Below are positions 1-5,011 of a stretch of 44,657 nucleotides of DNA, piece by piece. Location: IMG/VR virus record IMGVR_UViG_3300042307_000516, positions 1 through 44,657 of that record; one strand, written 5' to 3'. Position numbers and translations under genes: made by a program. The stretch's first letter is position 1. Each line of letters starts with the position of its first letter. The notes below the pieces were generated by a model. That model was given only the letters and a program-made list of their open reading frames with translations, was not told where the DNA came from and searched no databases. Origin of the DNA: a virus.

Positions 1-6
1 TTTATT

Positions 7-271
7 GCTAGCCGATCCCTGCCTCACGTACTCAAAATTTCAATATCGGCAGTGTTTGCAGTGTCTATTGAATTGCTACGCATCACCGCGAGCGCTTTGG
101 GCACTGTCTATACCGCAATTTGGCAACATCGCATCACATTCCATTCATTCCCTTGATAGGTTTTACAATTTTTGCCATCTCAATGAGATTTATTAGGCCC
201 TGTGCGCCTCGTACGCGCCACGGCGATGCTCAGGGTATGAGATAACCCCGCTAGCATCTCAATGGCGCTAG
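7..271. repeat. Left copy of 265-bp imperfect direct repeat
   Basis: Aligns without gaps to 44393-44657 (offset 44386) with four differences, at 58, 69, 70 and 144. It holds no convincing gene. Read leftward it contains the upper part of a hairpin terminator, a 13-nt palindrome (177-189), an operator-like box (131-152), a -10 candidate (TATAGA on the minus strand, 112-107), a hairpin (72-39) and the GGCTAGC leader half (13-7). The six bases left of it (1-6) match the other SD leaders (TTATTGCTAGCC also at 1041 and 1610) and do not match the flank of the right copy. It may be a terminal repeat, a duplicated regulatory region or a variant-bearing circular overlap. Confidence 0.9.
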
Positions 272-276
272 CGGGG
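246..276 (-). terminator. Hairpin terminator after the 289-579 gene
   Basis: A perfect 10-bp stem (CCCCGCTAGC, 246-255, with GCTAGCGGGG, 267-276) closes an 11-nt loop. On the minus strand it starts 13 bases beyond the stop codon of the 289-579 gene and is followed by a weak TTATCTC stretch, so termination leftward is plausible but the U-tract is poor. Confidence 0.65.
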
Positions 277-288
277 CTCTCAGGGCTG

Positions 289-579
289 TTAGAGGTATAT
301 AGCCTCAGACTTGGCAATATCCCAAATACTGATTTGCTTGTGCTCCCTGCCTCGCTTCAGTGCTTCTTCTAGGTTGATTTCATAGGTCGTAACATCGTAG
401 TAACGCTGTCCGTCTTCTGGGTCGGTCCAGATGCCTATAAAGTTGCCTAGCTGTGCTTCGTCGGTGCTCTCAATGGATCGAATTCCTATCCAATAGCCGG
501 CAATAGGTGGCACGATGGTTTCAATGCCGGTAAGGCCAAGGATGTAGGTTCCATCTTCGATGCTCTCTAATTGGTTCAT
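289..579 (-). CDS. Hypothetical accessory protein (96 aa)
   Basis: An unrecognised small acidic protein with no obvious membrane segment or catalytic motif. It has alternating hydrophobic stretches such as YWIGIRSIES and IGIWTDPEDGQRYYDV that suggest a compact beta-rich domain. The ATG at 579 is preceded by a good SD (GAGAGGAAT), a leader hairpin at 599-617 and the repeated operator-like box at 651-672, and the gene is followed by a hairpin terminator at 246-276. It is therefore its own leftward transcription unit in the accessory region. Such separately promoted small genes in phages are often host-takeover or anti-defence genes, but nothing in this sequence proves that here. Confidence 0.75.
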   Translation of the reverse strand: MNQLESIEDGTYILGLTGIETIVPPIAGYWIGIRSIESTDEAQLGNFIGIWTDPEDGQRYYDVTTYEINLEEALKRGREHKQISIWDIAKSEAIYL

Positions 580-583
580 GTTT

Positions 584-672
584 ATTCCTCTCTAGATTGT
601 TAGCCGGTATGGCTAGCAATATTTACTTTACACTGTGCCAAGGCATCAGCGCATCACATTCCATTCATTCCC
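584..672 (-). promoter_or_regulatory. Repeated promoter/leader unit B
   Basis: Leftward order: operator-like box GGGAATGARTGGAATGTG (651-672), -10 candidate TAAAGT (630-625) at a distance that puts -35 over the box edge, leader hairpin GTTAGCC/GGCTAGC (599-605 with 611-617), then a CTAGAGAGG SD. The same arrangement recurs upstream of 1025, 1593 and, in part, at both ends of the window. Confidence 0.6.
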
Positions 673-736
673 TAGTTTAGAAAATTGTATTTTTGTAGAG
701 CCTTTTTTCGTCATGCTCAGGACGCTAGGGGATAGC

Positions 737-898
737 TTATTCGGCGGGTGGCCACTGTTCTAGGTTGGCCTCCCAGTCCCCGTTAGGGAACTCAGAGTGT
801 TGCTCAACAGCAAGGTCAATAGCATGGTCCTCATCTGTTGCCTTCACCCAATACGTGGCAGAATACTCAACCTGCCAATAGCGCAGATCCTCGCTCAT
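737..898 (-). CDS. Small hypothetical protein (53 aa)
   Basis: Read directly from the minus strand: ATG at 898 and TAA at 739-737, starting MSEDLRYWQVEYSATYWVKA and ending QWPPAE. It is rich in Trp and acidic residues. The pattern W-x-V-E-Y-S-A-T-Y-W-V-K-A-x-(D/E)-E-D-x-A resembles small phage proteins with a beta-beta-alpha fold, but no family is assigned. It follows the 41-aa gene after one intervening base (TGA-G-ATG), so the two are translationally coupled and share promoter unit C. The SD would lie in the upstream gene. No clear terminator follows it. Confidence 0.65.
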   Translation of the reverse strand: MSEDLRYWQVEYSATYWVKATDEDHAIDLAVEQHSEFPNGDWEANLEQWPPAE

Positions 899-899
899 C

Positions 900-1025
900 T
901 CAGTATCCTGCCTTGGTTAGAATGTCCAATGCCTCTTGAATCTGCTCTGGTGTCAGGGCATCAATGGCATCAGTGTTGATTACATCAGGCCCAAATAGCT
1001 CGCCTGCGTTTTGCTCTTCATTCAT
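900..1025 (-). CDS. Small hypothetical protein (41 aa)
   Basis: Read directly from the minus strand: ATG at 1025 and TGA at 902-900. It begins MNEEQNAGELFGPDV and has a predicted helix LTPEQIQEALDIL near the C-terminus. The SD is AGGAG about seven bases upstream, inside promoter/leader unit C. No recognised family. It is the first gene of a two-gene leftward unit with the 53-aa protein. Confidence 0.65.
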   Translation of the reverse strand: MNEEQNAGELFGPDVINTDAIDALTPEQIQEALDILTKAGY

Positions 1026-1029
1026 TTTA

Positions 1030-1118
1030 TTCTCCTCTAGTTATTGCTAGCCGTGATTGGCTAACAGGTATATCTAAACACATCAGGCAACACAGCACAT
1101 CACATTCCACTCATTCCC
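1030..1118 (-). promoter_or_regulatory. Repeated promoter/leader unit C
   Basis: Box at 1097-1118 (same word as 651-672 apart from one C/T change), -10 candidate TAGATA (1076-1071), leader hairpin GCTAGCC/GGCTAAC (1046-1052 with 1059-1065, minus-strand RNA GTTAGCC...GGCTAGC), then AACTAGAGGAG before the ATG at 1025. It is nearly identical over the leader to the unit upstream of 1593. Confidence 0.65.
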
Positions 1119-1133
1119 TGGTTTAGAAGGTCG

Positions 1134-1174
1134 AAAAAAAACCCTGCCAGCGAGAGGGGGACTCGCTGGCAGGG
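1134..1174 (-). terminator. Strong intrinsic terminator of the 1183-1593 gene
   Basis: A perfect 13-bp GC-rich stem (1142-1154 with 1162-1174) around a 7-nt loop. On the minus strand it is followed at once by eight T residues (1141-1134). It starts nine bases after the stop codon of the 136-aa gene. This is the clearest terminator in the window. Confidence 0.92.
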
Positions 1175-1182
1175 TAGCTTTT

Positions 1183-1593
1183 TTAGCCTAGGAACTTAGC
1201 TACATTCTTGAGCAATGTCTGCCCAACTGTTTCCTCGTTGCTTAGCTCTAATAGGTTGATAGTAGCGGTAATCTCGCTGAGCTCATCCTTGCTCTTGACT
1301 CTCAGCGTAGTAGAACCCTGCCTGCCATGCTGAACATAGCTGTTAGGGTTAGTCGGCTCAACTGGCTTCTTGGAGGCATAAGTAGGGTCAATGTCTACCC
1401 TGAACTCATTGCCGTAGTTATTCCAGATTTTGACAATGTGCTTCTTTGCTCCCTCGGTGAACTTTTCAAGCTCAACCTTGTAGGTTTCGTAGTCGCTCAG
1501 TATCTTGGCTAATTCTGCCTCACGGCTAGCCTTGACCTCCTTGAGTCTGGCTACTAGTGCTAGGCGGTTTACCTTGATTGCTGTTGCTGTCAT
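1183..1593 (-). CDS. Coiled-coil hypothetical protein (136 aa)
   Basis: Unrecognised. The N-terminal half (about residues 5-55) is a charged helix with heptad-like spacing, including LALVARLKEVKASREAELAKIL. The middle is beta-like (YGNEFRVDIDPTY) and the C-terminal part (SEITATINLLELSNEETVG) is helical. The ATG at 1593 has SD GAGGGAGA and the conserved leader. It is transcribed alone, diverging from the regulator gene at 1768 and ended by the strong terminator at 1134-1174. It may be under control of that neighbouring regulator, by position only. Confidence 0.75.
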   Translation of the reverse strand: MTATAIKVNRLALVARLKEVKASREAELAKILSDYETYKVELEKFTEGAKKHIVKIWNNYGNEFRVDIDPTYASKKPVEPTNPNSYVQHGRQGSTTLRVKSKDELSEITATINLLELSNEETVGQTLLKNVAKFLG

Positions 1594-1598
1594 TTGTA

Positions 1599-1688
1599 TC
1601 TCCCTCTAGTTATTGCTAGCCCTGATTGGCTAACAGGTCTATCTAAACACGCATCTTGTCCCGCTGTCTACCTTTCCATTCATTCTCT
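1599..1688 (-). promoter_or_regulatory. Repeated promoter/leader unit D (degenerate box)
   Basis: The leader hairpin (GCTAGCC 1615-1621, GGCTAAC 1628-1634) and -10 TAGATA (1645-1640) match unit C closely. The box at about 1669-1688 keeps AGAATGAATGGAA but loses the second half. It lies back to back with the promoter of the regulator gene, so it is the natural place for autoregulation. Confidence 0.55.
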
Positions 1689-1736
1689 AGCATCGAATCT
1701 CTATACACTGCACTACAACTGTGTCTACTATGCATG

Positions 1737-1742
1737 TATAAT
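1737..1742 (+). promoter_or_regulatory. -10 element TATAAT for the regulator operon
   Basis: A consensus TATAAT 25 bases before the ATG at 1768, with SD AGGAGA at 1757-1762. No good -35 is visible at 16-18 bases, which fits a promoter that is activated or contacts an extended region. It drives the rightward 1768-3740 genes. Confidence 0.6.
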
Positions 1743-1767
1743 AAATAGGGAAAGATAGGAGACATAA

Positions 1768-2283
1768 ATGGCTAGAATTTCAGATCACCCAGTGAGACTT
1801 GCAAGGCTTAGATCGTCAATGACGCAAGCCGAGTTAGCAAAGCGAGCAGGCGTGCAAAGATCAGCCGTGACAGCGATAGAAGATGGACGTACTAAGAAAC
1901 CATCTGAAGCCGTGTTAGCCGTGCTTGCACAAGCTATAGGCATATCGCTGCCGGATCTAGAAGAAGACATAAAAACATGGCAAGCAAAACCATCCACCCC
2001 GGATGTGCGTCCTGCCGTGGCAAATCTAATGACCATACCGCCATACGTATTGGGACAGTACTACAAGTCTTTTGTACAGTGGCGCAAAGAAATCGCACCA
2101 TCCCCGACTGCGCTAGCATCGTTACTTAGGCTCAATGCAGCTGTAGTATCTCGCTACGAAGCCGGCGAATACAAACGTGGCATGCCAGAAGTGCTGTCAT
2201 CCAAGCTCCTTAAGTCCTTTGGGCCTTACGGATTAACAACCGAATACATACTAGAACTGGAGAAACTACCCGCACATGAGTGA
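1768..2283 (+). CDS. Tandem-HTH XRE-family transcriptional regulator
   Basis: 171 aa. Residues about 8-62 form a Cro/C1-type HTH: RLARLRSSMTQAELAKRAGV, then a recognition helix QRSAVTAIEDG and the usual LAVLAQAIGISLPDL tail. Residues about 100-150 look like a second HTH: QWRKEIAPSPTALASLLRLN then AAVVSRYEAGEYKRG. It is a likely phage repressor or early-late switch acting on DNA. It is first in its rightward operon and diverges from the unit-D promoter. Operators could be the repeated GGGAATGARTGGAATGTG boxes. No integrase is present, so a lysogeny role is uncertain. Confidence 0.85.
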   Translation: MARISDHPVRLARLRSSMTQAELAKRAGVQRSAVTAIEDGRTKKPSEAVLAVLAQAIGISLPDLEEDIKTWQAKPSTPDVRPAVANLMTIPPYVLGQYYKSFVQWRKEIAPSPTALASLLRLNAAVVSRYEAGEYKRGMPEVLSSKLLKSFGPYGLTTEYILELEKLPAHE

Positions 2284-2557
2284 ATTTAGCGAAGCATTAG
2301 ATAACAAATTTGTTGAAGCACAAGGTCTACTACTAAAAAAACACAAAGATTACGGACCGAAGAATATCTCCCAGAGTCCTGGTAGCCCTATTAACGGACT
2401 GCGAGTTCGCATGCATGACAAGCTGGCAAGGATCAACCACCTGTATGACAGTGGACAAGATCCAGCAAACGAAAGCTTTAGAGACAGCTTTATTGATCTA
2501 GCCAACTATGCCATCATCGGACTCATGGTGATTGATGGAGATTGGCCGAATGAGTAA
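2276..2557 (+). CDS. DUF1599/Nmad1-like protein
   Basis: 93 aa. It matches the short all-alpha domain described as DUF1599 or nucleotide-modification-associated domain 1: KKHKDYGPKNI near residues 21-31, then GLRVRMHDKLARI, and a C-terminal DSFIDLANYAIIGLM helix. The family is common in phages and is placed near nucleotide-modification enzymes in comparative work; its biochemistry is not settled, and no modification enzyme is recognised here. Its ATG overlaps the regulator's stop by 8 nt and its own TAA overlaps the next gene by 8 nt, so the three genes are co-translated. Confidence 0.75.
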   Translation: MSEFSEALDNKFVEAQGLLLKKHKDYGPKNISQSPGSPINGLRVRMHDKLARINHLYDSGQDPANESFRDSFIDLANYAIIGLMVIDGDWPNE

Positions 2558-3311
2558 TTCAGAAGACGTTCTGAATTTAGATTTATCTAAATTTGAATCT
2601 CGAATAGAGTCTGCTAAACCTACCAAGGAGCAGGCTCTATTCGAGCAAGTCTTAGCAGCTGCAGTGGCAGCAGATAGGCGGGGTTTCTTTGTTGAGACCC
2701 AGACTGTGATAGACCAAGATCAAAGATTAACCGAAGACAAAGTAGAATTGGTTTGGTCTACTACAAAGTTTCAGAAAGCGCTTGAGTCCCGTGGTATCAA
2801 GACGGTGGCGAATCCAAACCTAACGCTCCGGCAAGAGACGTTCCTGCAGGCTTATCTGAATCCGCTGAACCTAAAACCACCCCAGGTATTAGCTAAGCAG
2901 ATGAAGATCAGTCTGTCTGAGCTAGATGGCTGGATGCGCGATAAGCACTTCGCTGGCGCATTCTCTGCAAAGAGCGAAGACAACCTAAAGAAGTACCTAC
3001 CGATTGCAGATCAGGCTTTAGGGCAGTTAGTGCAATCTGGGGACATGAAAGCGATCACATTCCTAAACCAGCTGACCGGCAGGTTTGATCCAAACGCTCG
3101 GGCGAACCTGGATGTGCCAGCTTTGCTTATGCAGGTGCAAGATATCATTCTGCGCCATGTTAGAGACCCGATCACAAAGCGCAATATTGCTCGCGAGCTC
3201 GTTGCACTCGCCACAGGTAATTCACCGGCTACAGTAGTGCCAGAGCCCCAGGCAGATGATATACTAACTGTCGAGACAGTTATTGACATTACTGACGCAA
3301 AAAAGGAATAA
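2550..3311 (+). CDS. Putative terminase small subunit (phBC6A51-type HTH)
   Basis: 253 aa from the ATG at 2550; an upstream in-frame ATG at 2532 exists, but 2550 overlaps the previous stop (ATGAGTAA) and has GGAG upstream. The core about residues 92-160 (LTLRQETFLQAYLNP, then PPQVLAKQMKISLSELDGWM and a helical LPIADQALGQLVQSGDMKAITFLNQLTGRFDP) resembles the homeodomain-like small-terminase family that selects phage DNA for packaging. It is on the opposite strand from, and about 17 kb away from, the large terminase (20311-21846), which is unusual. It could instead be another DNA-binding regulator. Confidence 0.6.
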   Translation: MSNSEDVLNLDLSKFESRIESAKPTKEQALFEQVLAAAVAADRRGFFVETQTVIDQDQRLTEDKVELVWSTTKFQKALESRGIKTVANPNLTLRQETFLQAYLNPLNLKPPQVLAKQMKISLSELDGWMRDKHFAGAFSAKSEDNLKKYLPIADQALGQLVQSGDMKAITFLNQLTGRFDPNARANLDVPALLMQVQDIILRHVRDPITKRNIARELVALATGNSPATVVPEPQADDILTVETVIDITDAKKE

Positions 3312-3312
3312 C

Positions 3313-3489
3313 ATGTCTTCTACTCTTACATCTGAATTAGATCTATACAAAGCTGTACCAGGAACCGCAGAGCCTTTTAGGACTACTGACATTAACGCTA
3401 ACTGGGACAAGGTTGACGCTTTTGCTGTCGCTACCCTGGCTTTAATTGCTACCCCTACTGCATCTACCATTAACGGTGGAACTGCATAA
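3313..3489 (+). CDS. Short virion-associated-like protein (58 aa)
   Basis: The start at 3313 has SD AAGGA and lies one base after the preceding stop; the in-frame upstream start at 3283 lies inside that gene and is less likely. The pattern VPGTAEPFRTTDINANWDKVDAFA resembles the conserved 'P-x-x-EPF-x-x-(A/T)D-x-N-x-NWDKID' segment often found in phage tail-fibre or baseplate-associated proteins. It ends in a Thr-rich STINGGTA tail. The function is unknown. The TAA overlaps the next ATG (TAATG). Confidence 0.6.
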   Translation: MSSTLTSELDLYKAVPGTAEPFRTTDINANWDKVDAFAVATLALIATPTASTINGGTA

Positions 3490-3740
3490 TGTCATCGGAC
3501 GCCACTAACGGTGCCCACGTAAAAGTCACAATTAACGATCTTTACAAGGAACAGCAGGAAACCAACAAACTACTAATCCAGCTAGCCAGCGAGCTAAAAG
3601 GATTATCTGACATTCCTGACAGGGTGCGTGGCGTAGAGCTAGAAATAGCCAAATTACAGTGGATCGACATCATTGCTAAGACTGCCCTAGCTGGCGCTAT
3701 AGCTTCATTTATAGGCACTATTTTCTCCCTTTTGCGGTAG
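3489..3740 (+). CDS. XhlA-like membrane protein / putative holin component
   Basis: 83 aa. Residues about 13-55 are a charged coiled coil (INDLYKEQQETNKLLIQLAS and following) and residues about 60-82 form one hydrophobic segment ending in LLR. A coiled coil plus one C-terminal transmembrane helix is the plan of XhlA/hemolysin-type phage lysis proteins, which act at the inner membrane with a holin. The main lysis pair lies far away (31311-32209), so this may be a second lysis or membrane-anchoring protein. Family assignment is by architecture only. Confidence 0.55.
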   Translation: MSSDATNGAHVKVTINDLYKEQQETNKLLIQLASELKGLSDIPDRVRGVELEIAKLQWIDIIAKTALAGAIASFIGTIFSLLR

Positions 3741-3743
3741 AAT
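3738..3743 (+). promoter_or_regulatory. Possible -10 (TAGAAT) before the basic-protein cassette
   Basis: TAGAAT overlaps the stop codon of the preceding gene, 27 bases before the ATG at 3770, with SD AAGGAT between. No convincing -35. Weak candidate for separate expression of 3770-4774. Confidence 0.3.
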
Positions 3744-3769
3744 AAACTAAGACTTACAGAAGGATAATA

Positions 3770-4180
3770 ATGGGCAGCAAGGAAGACATCGAAAGAAACA
3801 TGCGCTTGCGCATGAAAGGCGTAGTTGCGTCACAAGGTTTTTCTGGAGACAAGAATAGCAAGGCAACTGCTAGTGCCGCAAAAGCAGCAGCGTCAAAGCC
3901 TGTAGATCAAGAACGTAACAGACAACTTCGCGAGACTGAAGCAAACAAGCGTTATAACGAAAATAAAGGCAACCGCGAAGCTGCTGCAAGAGCCGCAGAT
4001 CGCGCAACCGCTAACAGACTAAAGCCACCTGCTGCTCCTGCTACCTCCACAGCTTCGTCTGCAAAAAAATCTGCTGTAACCAGAATGATTGAAGGGTTTA
4101 AAAGTGGCGCTGGTAAAGGCGGTCGAATTGGTGGCCTTGGTGCCCTTCGTACCGGCGGCGGCGTCCCGAGGGTTAAATAA
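3770..4180 (+). CDS. Basic, Ala/Lys-rich low-complexity protein (136 aa)
   Basis: Unrecognised. SD AGAAGGAT precedes the ATG. The N-terminus has a short charged helix (KEDIERNMRLRMKGVV), the middle is Ala/Lys/Arg/Asn-rich and probably helical or disordered, and the tail is Gly/Arg-rich (GKGGRIGGLGALRTGGGV). The strong positive charge suggests nucleic-acid binding or packaging with the genome. It heads a cassette of four successive basic proteins (3770-4774) linked by TAATG or short gaps. Confidence 0.7.
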   Translation: MGSKEDIERNMRLRMKGVVASQGFSGDKNSKATASAAKAAASKPVDQERNRQLRETEANKRYNENKGNREAAARAADRATANRLKPPAAPATSTASSAKKSAVTRMIEGFKSGAGKGGRIGGLGALRTGGGVPRVK

Positions 4181-4419
4181 TGGCTGACTACAAAGGCGAC
4201 GACGACAAGTCTCGCGAGAACTACATCGAGTACGAGAAGATGAAAAAGACTACAAAGAGTCCTGAGTACAAGAACTTGCTACAGCAGTTCATGGAAATGC
4301 TAGAGGGTCCTGCTAAGAAGTCTTACAAGCCTAACGTTTCTAAGCGTGGCACTGCAAGAAAAACTGCAGCTGCTAGCCTAAGAAAAAAGTCACAGATTCC
4401 AGCAAGCCCAACTAGATAA
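4180..4419 (+). CDS. Small Lys-rich protein (79 aa)
   Basis: Unrecognised. It starts at the TAATG junction with the previous gene. The first half is acidic-basic mixed helix (SRENYIEYEKMKKTTKSPEY, then KNLLQQFMEMLE), and the second half is a basic tail (RGTARKTAAASLRKK). Part of the basic-protein cassette. The N-terminal DYKGDDDK chance-resembles an epitope tag but is not identical to it. Confidence 0.65.
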   Translation: MADYKGDDDKSRENYIEYEKMKKTTKSPEYKNLLQQFMEMLEGPAKKSYKPNVSKRGTARKTAAASLRKKSQIPASPTR

Positions 4420-4427
4420 GGAAAATA

Positions 4428-4646
4428 ATGAAAGACAAGAAGTACCGCCCAGAAGTGCAGGGCCCAAAGATTCCTAGCCCCCTACCAGCGAAGCCAAAGC
4501 CTGGAGCTGTTAACAAGCCAAAGCCACCAGTAGGCGGTCGCCCTCAGAAGCCTGGCCTTGTAAACAAGCCATCCTTTAACAAGCCAGCTAACGCAAAAGC
4601 AGAGGCCGTAAAGAACTGGCTACTCGGTCAGAAAAAGGGTAAGTAA
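4428..4646 (+). CDS. Pro/Lys-rich small protein (72 aa)
   Basis: Unrecognised, very basic and proline-rich: repeats of the type P-x-K-P, with KPKPGAVNKPKPPVGGRP then a second GLVNKPSFNKP copy. Probably extended or disordered except a C-terminal AEAVKNWLLGQKKGK helix. That tail recalls INWLLGQKLQDY near the C-terminus of the giant virion protein (5012-10516), so the shared NWLLGQK word may mark a common binding partner. SD AAGGA precedes the ATG; TAATG junction with the next gene. Confidence 0.65.
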   Translation: MKDKKYRPEVQGPKIPSPLPAKPKPGAVNKPKPPVGGRPQKPGLVNKPSFNKPANAKAEAVKNWLLGQKKGK

Positions 4647-4774
4647 TGCCAGTCGTAAACGGTAAGGAATACCCTTACACCAAGAAGGGCAAAGCAGCTG
4701 CTAAGAAGGCTGCTGTTAAGGCTACGCGCAAGAAAAAGTTTTCTGGCGTAAGGTCTCAAATTTACGGCGCCTAA
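4646..4774 (+). CDS. Basic 42-aa protein
   Basis: Read directly: ATG at 4646 (overlapping the previous TAA), TAA at 4772-4774. It begins MPVVNGKEYPYTKKGKAAAK and has 13 Lys/Arg in the middle third. Short proteins with an NGK-x-(Y/F)-PYT-x-(K/A)GK start occur among phage virion-region genes, but no role is established. Its stop overlaps the stop of the convergent gene 4771-5001 by four bases. Confidence 0.65.
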   Translation: MPVVNGKEYPYTKKGKAAAKKAAVKATRKKKFSGVRSQIYGA

Positions 4775-5001
4775 GCTTCTGTAGCTTCTTTTTCTTTTAC
4801 AGCAGTCATTGCGTTAGCAATATGTGCTAGTCCATTCATAATAATGTCTGCAGTCTCGCAAGGAAACTCCACTTCGCAGTGAAGGCATTTGCCTGGATCA
4901 TTATCATCTTCTGGCTTCTCTGGCGCGTGTAGCGCGTACACTGCATCTAGCGTGCCAAATGTTAGTGCTAGTACATCATCAAATGTTGGGTTGAGGCTCA
5001 T
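4771..5001 (-). CDS. Small Cys-motif protein (76 aa)
   Basis: Unrecognised as a named family. The centre carries C-L-H-C-E-V-E-F-P-C-E-T (C-x2-C-x5-C), a short cysteine pattern seen in small actinobacterial and actinophage proteins and likely to bind a metal. Flanking helices are acidic. SD GGAGA precedes the ATG at 5001. It is the last gene of the leftward structural block, ten bases beyond the giant virion protein, and converges on the 42-aa gene with overlapping stops. Confidence 0.65.
   Translation of the reverse strand: MSLNPTFDDVLALTFGTLDAVYALHAPEKPEDDNDPGKCLHCEVEFPCETADIIMNGLAHIANAMTAVKEKEATEA
4773..4798 (+). terminator. Weak hairpin and T-tract at the convergent junction
   Basis: AAGCT (4773-4777) and AGCTT (4783-4787) form a short stem followed by CTTTTTCTTTT (4788-4798), suited to end the rightward transcript. 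The stem is only 5 bp, so the T-rich tract does most of the work. It lies inside the 3' end of the leftward 4771-5001 gene. Confidence 0.45.
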
Positions 5002-5011
5002 AGTATCTCCG

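Noticed and set aside
5-196. 63-codon rightward ORF in the left repeat
   Set aside because: It lies across the operator-like box and hairpin, has no SD, and its right-copy counterpart changes residues without a coding pattern.
797-979. 60-codon rightward ORF
   Set aside because: It is antisense to two small leftward genes (737-898, 900-1025) that have SD/coupling support.
4186-4209. Epitope-tag-like DYKGDDDK, possible vector contamination
   Set aside because: One residue differs from the tag, the codons and flanks fit the phage gene, and no vector sequence surrounds it.
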